A DNA stretch of 12,814 nt from [Eubacterium] saphenum (GTDB lineage Bacteria; Bacillota; Clostridia; Oscillospirales; Ruminococcaceae): contig SFJQ01000044.1 of assembly GCA_004555855.1 (NCBI GenBank), forward strand, positions 1 to 12,814, written 5' to 3'. Shown in pieces: positions 7,038-12,814 of this stretch. Each line of letters begins with the position of its first letter. Position 1 is the first letter of the stretch. The position numbers and the translations under genes were made by a program. The notes beneath the pieces were generated by a model, which made no database searches, was not told the origin of the DNA, and worked only from the letters and a program-made list of their open reading frames with translations.

Positions 7038-7065
7038 GCCCGAGAGCAAATCTCGGGCAATTTTT
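7038..7065 (+). terminator. Rho-independent terminator of pyrB
   Basis: An 8-bp stem GCCCGAGA (7038-7045) / TCTCGGGC (7051-7058) with a 5-base loop is followed by AATTTTTATT. It starts 8 bases after the pyrB stop. It lies between the convergent pyrB and SIMPL genes and may also act weakly on the minus strand. Confidence 0.9.
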
Positions 7066-7080
7066 ATTCATTATTCTAAT

Positions 7081-7722
7081 TTAGAGCACCGTCCAGACAA
7101 AGGTCACGGTGTCGCTTGATTTTATGTCATCGGGGGTAAAATCGGGAATTGCTGCGTCCATTGCCATCGCTCTCGGAGCGGCTGCAAGCGCGTAATTGCT
7201 CTGCGAAAATACCTCGATTTCGCCCCAGTCGTAATCAACCGAAACCAGCTCACCGAGTATTTTCCCCGAGGCTTTGCACAAAACCTCGGCTTTTTTACGC
7301 GCGTTTTCGGTTGCCGAAATCAACAATTCTTCCGAAACCTTTTCCGGCTCTTTCACCGAAAATCCCACGGAAAACTCCGCATCCGCGCCGCTGTTGGCAA
7401 TCGCAGTAAGCGTTTTCGCAAGCGCTTCTGCGTTAAAATCAAAACCGAGCTTCAATCTGTAATTGCAGACGTAGCCCTTGAACTGCTGTTTGCCGTGGTC
7501 GTACTCATAGTTTGTGTTCGCGCTGAAATTCAGCGTTTTCAAATCGTCCTTCGCGTATCCAACCGCAGAAATCGCATTTTTCAGCTTCTCGATTTTCTCG
7601 TTTGCCTCGTTCACCGCGGCAACATAATCCATATTGTTGCCGTTCAGATTGAGCATTACCTCAACGTAATCCGGCTTTGTTTTCGCTGTTCCGACGCCTT
7701 TTACCGTGATTGTTCCCGACAT
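7081..7722 (-). CDS. SIMPL (DUF541) domain protein, no signal peptide
   Basis: This 213-residue protein has the SIMPL domain layout: an N-terminal GTITVKGVGTAKTKPDYVEV strand pair, a middle helix (AVNEANEKIEKLKNAI), then VGFSVKEPEKVSEELLISA and ARKKAEVLCKASG. The family's biochemical role is not established; the founding members are outer-membrane or periplasmic proteins such as Brucella BP26. This copy begins directly with the domain and has no signal peptide, lipobox or membrane segment, so it is probably cytoplasmic. The ATG at 7720-7722 has a good AAAGGAG site. It follows oadB by 74 bp with a hairpin between them. I see no convincing promoter of its own, so read-through from the decarboxylase operon is possible. 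It converges on pyrB. Confidence 0.85.
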   Translation of the reverse strand: MSGTITVKGVGTAKTKPDYVEVMLNLNGNNMDYVAAVNEANEKIEKLKNAISAVGYAKDDLKTLNFSANTNYEYDHGKQQFKGYVCNYRLKLGFDFNAEALAKTLTAIANSGADAEFSVGFSVKEPEKVSEELLISATENARKKAEVLCKASGKILGELVSVDYDWGEIEVFSQSNYALAAAPRAMAMDAAIPDFTPDDIKSSDTVTFVWTVL

Positions 7723-7744
7723 AAAAAACTCCTTTCGTTAAAGC

Positions 7745-7788
7745 AAAGGCAAGATGTTGACCTCGCCTGAAGCCGCCCTCTTGCCTTT
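7745..7788 (-). terminator. Hairpin after oadB, possible weak terminator
   Basis: A perfect 10-bp inverted repeat, AAAGGCAAGA (7745-7754) and TCTTGCCTTT (7779-7788), encloses a 24-base GC-rich loop. It starts a few bases after the oadB stop and lies just upstream of the SIMPL ribosome binding site. On the minus strand the stem ends TTTGCTTTAA, a poor U-tract, so it may be a leaky terminator or an mRNA-stabilising structure. On the plus strand the U-run is better, but no plus-strand gene needs it. Confidence 0.55.
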
Positions 7789-7796
7789 TTGTTAAA

Positions 7797-9056
7797 TTAT
7801 CCCAAAACGCTGAGCAATACGCCCGCCGCAACTGCCGAACCGATAACGCCGGCAACGTTCGGACCCATAGCGTGCATAAGCAGGAAGTTTGACGGGTTGC
7901 TCTGCGCGCCGACCTTCTGCGAAACTCTCGCTGCCATCGGTACAGCGGAAACGCCCGCCGAACCGATAAGCGGATTGATTTTCTTGCCCGAGATGATGTA
8001 CATCAGCTTGCCGAGCAGAACGCCGCACGCTGTACCAACGCAGAATGCAATCAATCCAAGAGCGATGATGAACAAGGTCTTCGGAGAGAGGAAGTTCTCC
8101 GCAACCGCTGTTGCACCAACCGTAATTCCGAGGAAAATCGTGATAATGTTCATCAGCTCGTTTTGCGCTGTATTAACAAGTCTGCCGCAAACGCCCGACT
8201 CCTTCATCAGGTTGCCGAACATCAGGATACCTACCAGCGGTGCCGCCGACGGTACAATCAGCGAAACGATAATAGTAACCGCAATCGGGAAAACAACCTT
8301 CTCAAGCTTCGATACCTCGCGGAGCTGTCCCATCTTAACCTGACGTTCCTTTTCCGTGGTAAGAGCCTTCATAATAGGCGGCTGAATTACCGGAACGAGC
8401 GCCATATACGAGTACGCCGCAACCGCAATCGGACCTAAGAGCTGAGGAGCAAGCTTTGATGTGAGGTAAATCGCCGTAGGACCGTCCGCGCCGCCGATAA
8501 TCGCAATCGAAGCCGCTTCCTTGAGCGTGAAGTCCGCAACTCCGGTAAGGTTAAGCAAGCAAGCGCCGAGGAACGTGAAGAAGATACCGCCCTGAGCTGC
8601 CGCACCGAGAAGGAAGCTCTTCGGGTTTGCAATCAGCGGACCAAAATCCGTCATCGCGCCGATACCGAGGAAGATAATAGGCGGGTAAATTCCGAGCTTT
8701 ACACCCAGATAAAGCATATCCAGCAGTCCGCCCTCGTGAAGAACACGACCGTAATCAAGCGAAACGTGCTTTGTAAACTCCGCTACAATAGTGCCGCCCT
8801 GCTCGATATATTCGGGAGCGAAATAGGGGTTAAGCGCGGGATCCCAAAGATACGAGTGGTAAAGTTCCGCGTTCGGCAGGTTGGTCAAAAGCATACCGAA
8901 TGCAATCGGGAGCATCAAAAGCGGCTCGTATTGCTTTACAATCGCGAGGAAAAACAGCACGAACGACAGCAAAATCATAAGTCCGTTCTGCCATGTCAAC
9001 CCCATAAATCCGGACCCTTCAACGAGTCCGTTGACAGTATTTACAAATATTTCCAT
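7797..9056 (-). CDS. oadB: Na+-pumping decarboxylase subunit beta (OadB/GcdB/MmdB)
   Basis: This is the membrane subunit that decarboxylates carboxybiotin and couples the reaction to Na+ export, in oxaloacetate, glutaconyl-CoA or methylmalonyl-CoA decarboxylase. Substrate choice lies with the missing alpha subunit, so the oad symbol is generic. At 419 residues it is family-length and mostly hydrophobic, with many membrane segments. Key signatures are GIGAMTDFGPLIANP at 131-145, IIGGADGPTAIYLTSKLAP at 186-204 with the presumed Na+-site aspartate D191, the AAYSYMALVPVIQPPI stretch containing Y215 and Y217, and NPLIGSAGVSAVPMAARV at 361-378 with the conserved N361 and R377. The ATG at 9054-9056 has GAAAGGAA upstream. 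It follows the gamma-like gene by 21 bp in one operon. Confidence 0.95.
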   Translation of the reverse strand: MEIFVNTVNGLVEGSGFMGLTWQNGLMILLSFVLFFLAIVKQYEPLLMLPIAFGMLLTNLPNAELYHSYLWDPALNPYFAPEYIEQGGTIVAEFTKHVSLDYGRVLHEGGLLDMLYLGVKLGIYPPIIFLGIGAMTDFGPLIANPKSFLLGAAAQGGIFFTFLGACLLNLTGVADFTLKEAASIAIIGGADGPTAIYLTSKLAPQLLGPIAVAAYSYMALVPVIQPPIMKALTTEKERQVKMGQLREVSKLEKVVFPIAVTIIVSLIVPSAAPLVGILMFGNLMKESGVCGRLVNTAQNELMNIITIFLGITVGATAVAENFLSPKTLFIIALGLIAFCVGTACGVLLGKLMYIISGKKINPLIGSAGVSAVPMAARVSQKVGAQSNPSNFLLMHAMGPNVAGVIGSAVAAGVLLSVLG

Positions 9057-9077
9057 ATATTGTTCCTTTCAGCCGTT

Positions 9078-9569
9078 TCAGAACGGACGAGTGTTTTCGG
9101 TTATTCCGGCAGCGCTCCACGCCGAACGCGTGCGCTTTCCATCGTGCTTTCTTACGCTCTTAATCGTAAAGCCCTCGTCATCGGTGTACGCCGCAATCGC
9201 CGCGCTTATCACGGCAATCAGCTCGCCATCGTCAACCTCGTCGATTTCTTCAACAGCCGGCTCTTCAACAACCTTCTGAACAACTTCCTGCGCCTTTGCA
9301 GCAGCTGCCGCTTCCTGTTTCTTTTTCTTCGACTTATCGACAGCCTTGAAAAGAGTACCTAAAAGCCAGAAGAAGAAAATCAGAATGGCAAGTATCAGGA
9401 ATACCACCAAAATACCCGTGAGCGTGATTATTCCAACGCTTCCCCAGTAGTCCGGGTCGGATATCTGCTGCTGAGCAACACTTTTCTCCGCGTCCCCCGC
9501 ATACGACAGAAGTCTGTCGATTACGCTTGGTTCAGCGCCCTCCGACAATAAATTCAGAAACAAATTCAT
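9078..9569 (-). CDS. oadG: OadG-family (gamma) subunit of the decarboxylase
   Basis: This is a small one-pass membrane protein that anchors or assembles the decarboxylase complex and binds partner subunits. Of 163 residues, 1-42 form a polar N-terminus. About 45-70 is a strongly hydrophobic segment ending in a tryptophan-rich edge, followed by a lysine cluster at 79-84. An Ala/Glu-rich linker runs to about 110. The C-terminal 113-163 block (DDGELIAVISAAIAAY through TRSAWSAAGITENTRPF) is the conserved ending of OadG-like proteins of anaerobic Firmicutes. It has no biotin motif (A/V-M-K-M), so it is not the carrier. The ATG at 9567-9569 has AAAGGAG 7 bases upstream. The gene is first in a two-gene operon with oadB and has its own promoter. 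Confidence 0.88.
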   Translation of the reverse strand: MNLFLNLLSEGAEPSVIDRLLSYAGDAEKSVAQQQISDPDYWGSVGIITLTGILVVFLILAILIFFFWLLGTLFKAVDKSKKKKQEAAAAAKAQEVVQKVVEEPAVEEIDEVDDGELIAVISAAIAAYTDDEGFTIKSVRKHDGKRTRSAWSAAGITENTRPF

Positions 9570-9624
9570 AAATTATCTCCTTTTTCACTCGAAAAACGAG
9601 TTATTTTATTTAACAAACATAATA

Positions 9625-9653
9625 ATTATACTATATTTTCCTAAATAATTCAA
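9625..9653 (-). promoter_or_regulatory. Sigma-A promoter of oadG-oadB
   Basis: Minus strand: -35 TTGAAT (9653-9648), 17-base spacer, perfect -10 TATAAT (9630-9625) in a very A/T-rich region. The start is predicted near 9618, leaving a leader of about 50 bases. The leader contains a small hairpin (ACTCG 9587-9591 / CGAGT 9597-9601, five-A loop on the plus strand) just before the AAAGGAG site. The rest of the 155-base gap at 9570-9724 holds no clear gene and no convincing terminator for the upstream dehydrogenase gene. Confidence 0.82.
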
Positions 9654-9724
9654 TAAAAATCCCAAAACTAGTGTTCACGAGATTTTTCAACAATTTTTAC
9701 AGGTTTTTATGCAATTTGACGAAG

Positions 9725-10432
9725 TTAATAAAATCCCCCGTCAACGCCGAGAATTTGCCCCGTTATAAAGCCGTTTTCTGCAATCGAACGAACAGCTCGC
9801 GCAACCTCGCTTGCCTTTCCAAGACGTCCAAGCGGTGTTTCATCGCAAAGCTCGGCAAGTTCATCGGGGTTCAGATGAGCGCTGTTCATCGGGCTGTCGA
9901 TAACTCCGGGAGCTACCGCGTTTACCGTTATTCCCGACAAGCCAAGCTCCTTCGCAAGCGCCTTTGTAAAGCCAATTACGCCCGCTTTTGCAGCCGAATA
10001 AGCAACCTCGCACGAAGCTCCGTGAACTCCCCAAACCGAGGAAATGTTCACAACAGCGCCGCTTTTTCGCCTAATCATCTGCGGCACAACCGCTTTTGTT
10101 ACCCGAAAACAGCCCGTGAGATTCACGGAAAGCTGCGTTTCCCAGTCATCGTCCGTTATATCCGTGAACGGTTTGATAAGCGAAATGCCTGCGTTGTTCA
10201 CCAGAATGTCAATCCTCGAAAACTCCTTCAGCACGCTTTCAACCGCAAACTGCACGGAATTATTGTCCGCGATGTCCATTTTCACTGGAAACGCGCGGTA
10301 TTTTTGCGAGAGCTCCCGAGCGTGTTCCTCGTTATTCAAATAAGTGAAGGCAACGTCATCCGTTCGTGAAAATTCCTCGACAAGCGCCGCGCCGATTGCA
10401 CCCGTGCCGCCTGTTATCAAAACCACTCTCAT
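9725..10432 (-). CDS. Short-chain dehydrogenase/reductase, FabG-like
   Basis: This is a classical SDR oxidoreductase of 235 residues with a Rossmann fold, probably cytoplasmic. Visible motifs are the cofactor loop TGGTGAIG at 7-14, D53 in KMDIAD, NNAG at 79-82, and the catalytic set N104, S132, Y145 and K149 (YSAAK). NAVAPGVIDSPM follows at 171-182, with the ending GQILGVDGGFY. The layout is that of 3-oxoacyl-ACP reductase FabG, but the substrate cannot be set from sequence: no acyl-carrier or fatty-acid genes are nearby, and many FabG-like SDRs act on other compounds. The ATG at 10430-10432 overlaps the clpE stop as ATGA, so translation is coupled to the unfoldase gene. Confidence 0.92.
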   Translation of the reverse strand: MRVVLITGGTGAIGAALVEEFSRTDDVAFTYLNNEEHARELSQKYRAFPVKMDIADNNSVQFAVESVLKEFSRIDILVNNAGISLIKPFTDITDDDWETQLSVNLTGCFRVTKAVVPQMIRRKSGAVVNISSVWGVHGASCEVAYSAAKAGVIGFTKALAKELGLSGITVNAVAPGVIDSPMNSAHLNPDELAELCDETPLGRLGKASEVARAVRSIAENGFITGQILGVDGGFY

Positions 10433-12801
10433 TTCAGCTCAACCTTGATTTCATCGCCGTCAGCCGTTATTTCAACGCGCTCAAACTGCTTTTCGCTGTT
10501 TTCGATAAGCATTTCGGCGATTTTGTCCTCGATGTCCGAGCGAATAACTCTGCGGATATCGCGCCCGCCGAACTTTCCGCCAAACGCTTTCTTGGCAACC
10601 GCCGCATAAACCTCGTCCGAGATATTCAGCTCCAGCTTCTTCTCCGCGAGCGGCGAACGCAGCTCCTTGAGATTGAGCTTTGCAATTTTCGCGTAAGCCT
10701 CCTCGGAAAGCGGCTTGAACACAACAACCTCGTCCACGCGCGCCAGAAACTCCGGTCGCAAAAAGTCGCGCAGCCCTTTCATAGCGCGTTCCTTCGTGAC
10801 ATCGCTCTGCGTTTTCGCAAAGCCCACGCCGTTCATTCCGTTCGATGAACCCGCGTTTGACGTCATCGCGATAATCGTGTTCTCAAAGCTCACGTTTCTG
10901 CCCTGCGAGTCGGTGATTTTGCCCTCATCGAGAATTTGCAGCAGAATGTTCATCACATCGGGGTGCGCTTTCTCGATTTCATCAAACAAAATCACGGAAT
11001 ACGGCTTTCTGCGAACGCGCTCTGTGAGCTGTCCCGCCTCATCATAGCCGACGTATCCGGGAGGCGAACCGATGATTTTGCTCACGCTGTGCTTTTCCAT
11101 ATACTCCGACATATCCAGCCGTATCAGCGGGTCAACGCTGTCGAACATCTCTTTCGCCAGCACCTTTACAAGCTCGGTTTTTCCAACGCCTGTCGGTCCT
11201 ACGAAGATAAACGAAGCGGGTCTGCGGCGGTCGGAAAGCTGAACGCGCGAACGCTTTATCGCCTTTGCAACAAGCTCGCAGGCTTCGTCCTGTCCGATGA
11301 TTTTCGACTTTAAATTGTCCTCGAGAACCGACATTCTCTTGTACTCGGTTTCGCGGATTTTGTTTGCGGGAATACCTGTCCAAAGCTCGATTACCTTCGA
11401 CAAATCGTCCACGGTAACTTCAACATTTTCGGCTTTCGGCTTGATTTCGGCAATTTTCTGCTCAGTCTGAGCAATTGTCGTCTTTAACTCGGCAAGCCGC
11501 GCGTAATCGATGTTTGAGTCGCCCGCCAGCTCGCTTTCCTCGCGGCGCTGGTCGGACAAATCGGTTTTGAGTTTCTCATATTCCGTAATGTCTGCGTTGC
11601 CCAAAGACGCGCACGCGCACGCCTCGTCAAGCAAATCTATCGCCTTGTCGGGCAAAAATCTGTCGTTGATATAACGCTCGGAAAGCGTCGCGCACATTTT
11701 CGCGATTTCATCGGAAACGTGAACCTTGTGATGCTCCTCGTAGTACTGCTTGATACCGCCGAGAAGCTCTATCGTTTCCTCAATTGTCGGCTCGTTTACG
11801 GTAACGGGCTGGAAACGGCGTTCAAGCGCGCTGTCCTTTTCGATGTGCTTTCTGTACTCGGAGAAGGTTGTCGCGCCGATAACCTGAAGTTCCCCTCTTG
11901 AAAGCGCGGGTTTGAAGATATTTGCCGCGTTCATCGAGCCTTCGGAGTCGCCGCCCGTACCGACAAGATTGTGAACCTCGTCCACGAAAAGCATAACGTT
12001 TCCTGCGTTTTTCACCTCGTCAATAAGGCTCTTCACGCGGCTCTCAAACTGCCCGCGGAACTGCGTTCCCGCAACAAGAGCCGTCAAATCAAGCAGGTAC
12101 AGCTCCTTCCCGCGCAGCCTGAACGGAACATCGCCGCTCGCCAGCTTAAGCGCAATTCCCTCGGCAATCGCGGTTTTACCAACGCCCGGCTCACCGATAA
12201 GGCAAGGGTTGTTTTTCGTGCGTCTTGAAAGGATTTGCAGAACGCGATAAATCTCCTTCTCGCGCCCGATTATGCGGTCAATTTTGCCCTCCTTGGCACG
12301 TCTTGTAAGGTTTGTACAGTAGGTTTCAAGGCACTTGCGCTTTTTGTCGGGCTTTTCGGTTTTCTTTTTGGGCTTTTTCTCGGTTTCAGCATCATTCTTG
12401 CTGTTGTCGGAAGAACCGCCGCCGAAGAGGTTTTTCAGGAAATTCGGCATTGTTCCCGCGCCGCCGCGCTCGAAAAGATTATCCTCTTCCCCGGGAACGT
12501 CTTCTTCATCGCTGTCGGGAAAATTCTCGTCCATAGCGTCATCATCGTCGTCTTTTCCGTCAAGACCGAGCTGCTTGAGAAAATCGCTGTCAAGCTCCCC
12601 GTTTTCACCGAAAATGGAGTCGCACGCGCTCTCCAGCTCGTCCTCGGAAATACCCATTTGTTTAAGATATTCGCTTACCTGCGGAAGTCCAAGCTCCTTT
12701 GCACATTGCAGACAAAGTCCTTCGCTTTTGCGCTCGGTGCTGCTCATCGTTGACACAAACATAACCGCAGGACGCTTTTTGCATCTTGAACACATCATCA
12801 T
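10429..12801 (-). CDS. clpE: ClpE-type Clp ATPase with N-terminal zinc finger
   Basis: This is a cytoplasmic AAA+ unfoldase that feeds damaged proteins to ClpP. Of 790 residues, 1-35 form a CxxC...CxxC zinc finger (C4, C7, C30, C33) like ClpE and McsA, in place of the Clp-N repeats of ClpC/ClpA/ClpB. Residues 50-155 are a long linker, strongly acidic then lysine-rich. AAA domain 1 has Walker A GEPGVGKT at 203-210, Walker B LFVDE at 271-275 and an ALERRF arginine finger near 325-330. A short middle region at 405-460 contains a UVR-like helical pair. AAA domain 2 has GPTGVGKT at 535-542, VILFDE at 603-608, a VGF loop at 659-661 fitting ClpP docking, and sensor 2 GGRDIRR at 745-751. Three consecutive ATGs begin the gene; the first has the best-placed ribosome site. 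Any promoter or CtsR operator lies outside the window. Confidence 0.92.
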   Translation of the reverse strand: MMMCSRCKKRPAVMFVSTMSSTERKSEGLCLQCAKELGLPQVSEYLKQMGISEDELESACDSIFGENGELDSDFLKQLGLDGKDDDDDAMDENFPDSDEEDVPGEEDNLFERGGAGTMPNFLKNLFGGGSSDNSKNDAETEKKPKKKTEKPDKKRKCLETYCTNLTRRAKEGKIDRIIGREKEIYRVLQILSRRTKNNPCLIGEPGVGKTAIAEGIALKLASGDVPFRLRGKELYLLDLTALVAGTQFRGQFESRVKSLIDEVKNAGNVMLFVDEVHNLVGTGGDSEGSMNAANIFKPALSRGELQVIGATTFSEYRKHIEKDSALERRFQPVTVNEPTIEETIELLGGIKQYYEEHHKVHVSDEIAKMCATLSERYINDRFLPDKAIDLLDEACACASLGNADITEYEKLKTDLSDQRREESELAGDSNIDYARLAELKTTIAQTEQKIAEIKPKAENVEVTVDDLSKVIELWTGIPANKIRETEYKRMSVLEDNLKSKIIGQDEACELVAKAIKRSRVQLSDRRRPASFIFVGPTGVGKTELVKVLAKEMFDSVDPLIRLDMSEYMEKHSVSKIIGSPPGYVGYDEAGQLTERVRRKPYSVILFDEIEKAHPDVMNILLQILDEGKITDSQGRNVSFENTIIAMTSNAGSSNGMNGVGFAKTQSDVTKERAMKGLRDFLRPEFLARVDEVVVFKPLSEEAYAKIAKLNLKELRSPLAEKKLELNISDEVYAAVAKKAFGGKFGGRDIRRVIRSDIEDKIAEMLIENSEKQFERVEITADGDEIKVELK

Positions 12802-12807
12802 TGAAAA

Positions 12808-12814
12808 TCACCTT
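12808..12814 (-). promoter_or_regulatory. Ribosome binding site of clpE
   Basis: AAGGTGA on the minus strand ends 6 bases before the first of three tandem ATG codons (12801-12793). This spacing favours the first ATG as the start. The site lies at the very edge of the window. Confidence 0.7.

Noticed and set aside
8736..9362. A 208-codon open frame on the plus strand opposite oadB/oadG
   Set aside because: It spans the opposite strand of two clear genes and their junction, and shows no family resemblance.
9570..9724. A terminator for the clpE-SDR operon
   Set aside because: I searched this A/T-rich gap for a GC stem followed by Ts on the minus strand and found only a 5-bp stem near the oadG ribosome site, which lies downstream of the oadG promoter.
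9671..10369. A 232-codon open frame on the plus strand opposite the dehydrogenase
   Set aside because: It is antisense to an SDR whose full set of catalytic motifs is visible. It has no ribosome binding site or domain and a shadow-like Arg/Asn-rich composition.
1..12814. Mobile element, prophage, defence island, CRISPR array or tRNA
   Set aside because: No transposase, integrase, direct-repeat array, tRNA-like fold or restriction-type gene is visible, and coding sequence is continuous with housekeeping functions.

Overview
The window is a housekeeping stretch from what looks like a Clostridia-type Bacillota (Oscillospirales/Ruminococcaceae-like), judged from protein resemblance only. The pointers are a two-S1-domain protein of a type common in that group, a long-form PRPP synthetase, a ClpE-type zinc-finger unfoldase, a Na+-translocating decarboxylase gamma/beta pair, AAAGGAG-type ribosome binding sites and sigma-A promoters with 17-bp spacers. 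I see no mobile element, CRISPR array, tRNA, rRNA or phage gene, and no wholly new multi-gene system. Almost all of the sequence is coding, and no gene-free stretch exceeds about 155 bases.

Layout, left to right. (1) The 3' end of an S1-domain RNA-binding gene (+) runs tail-to-tail into rarA (-). The two coding regions overlap by 14 bp, and a 9-bp inverted repeat spans both stop codons. (2) A minus-strand operon glyA-prs-rarA covers 4591 to 912: serine hydroxymethyltransferase, a divergent PRPP synthetase and a replication-associated AAA+ ATPase. A clear promoter lies at 4628-4656. (3) A minus-strand anion-permease-like gene (4719-5825) has its own promoter and a strong terminator that separates it from glyA. 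(4) pyrB (+, 5954-7030) is transcribed divergently from the permease gene. Its product carries a C-terminal four-cysteine zinc module resembling that of the regulatory subunit PyrI, without the nucleotide-binding domain. It ends in a strong terminator. (5) A minus-strand SIMPL-domain gene (7081-7722) follows. (6) Next is a minus-strand pair for the gamma-like and beta membrane subunits of a biotin-dependent Na+ pump decarboxylase (9569-7797), with a near-consensus promoter. (7) A minus-strand clpE-like unfoldase gene (12801-10429) overlaps a short-chain dehydrogenase gene (10432-9725) by ATGA.

How the genes fit together. glyA (one-carbon units), prs (PRPP) and pyrB (pyrimidines) all feed nucleotide synthesis, and RarA acts at replication forks. 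The decarboxylase pair would couple decarboxylation of a carboxyacid or its CoA thioester to Na+ export, but its carboxyltransferase and biotin carrier are not in this window. ClpE is a protein quality-control unfoldase. Why a dehydrogenase is coupled to it is not evident.

The items most worth a second look are the PyrB/PyrI-zinc fusion, the palindrome between the divergent permease/pyrB promoters, the altered PRPP loop of the long PRPP synthetase, the decarboxylase pair without its soluble partners, and the acidic, repeat-bearing linker of the ClpE-like protein.
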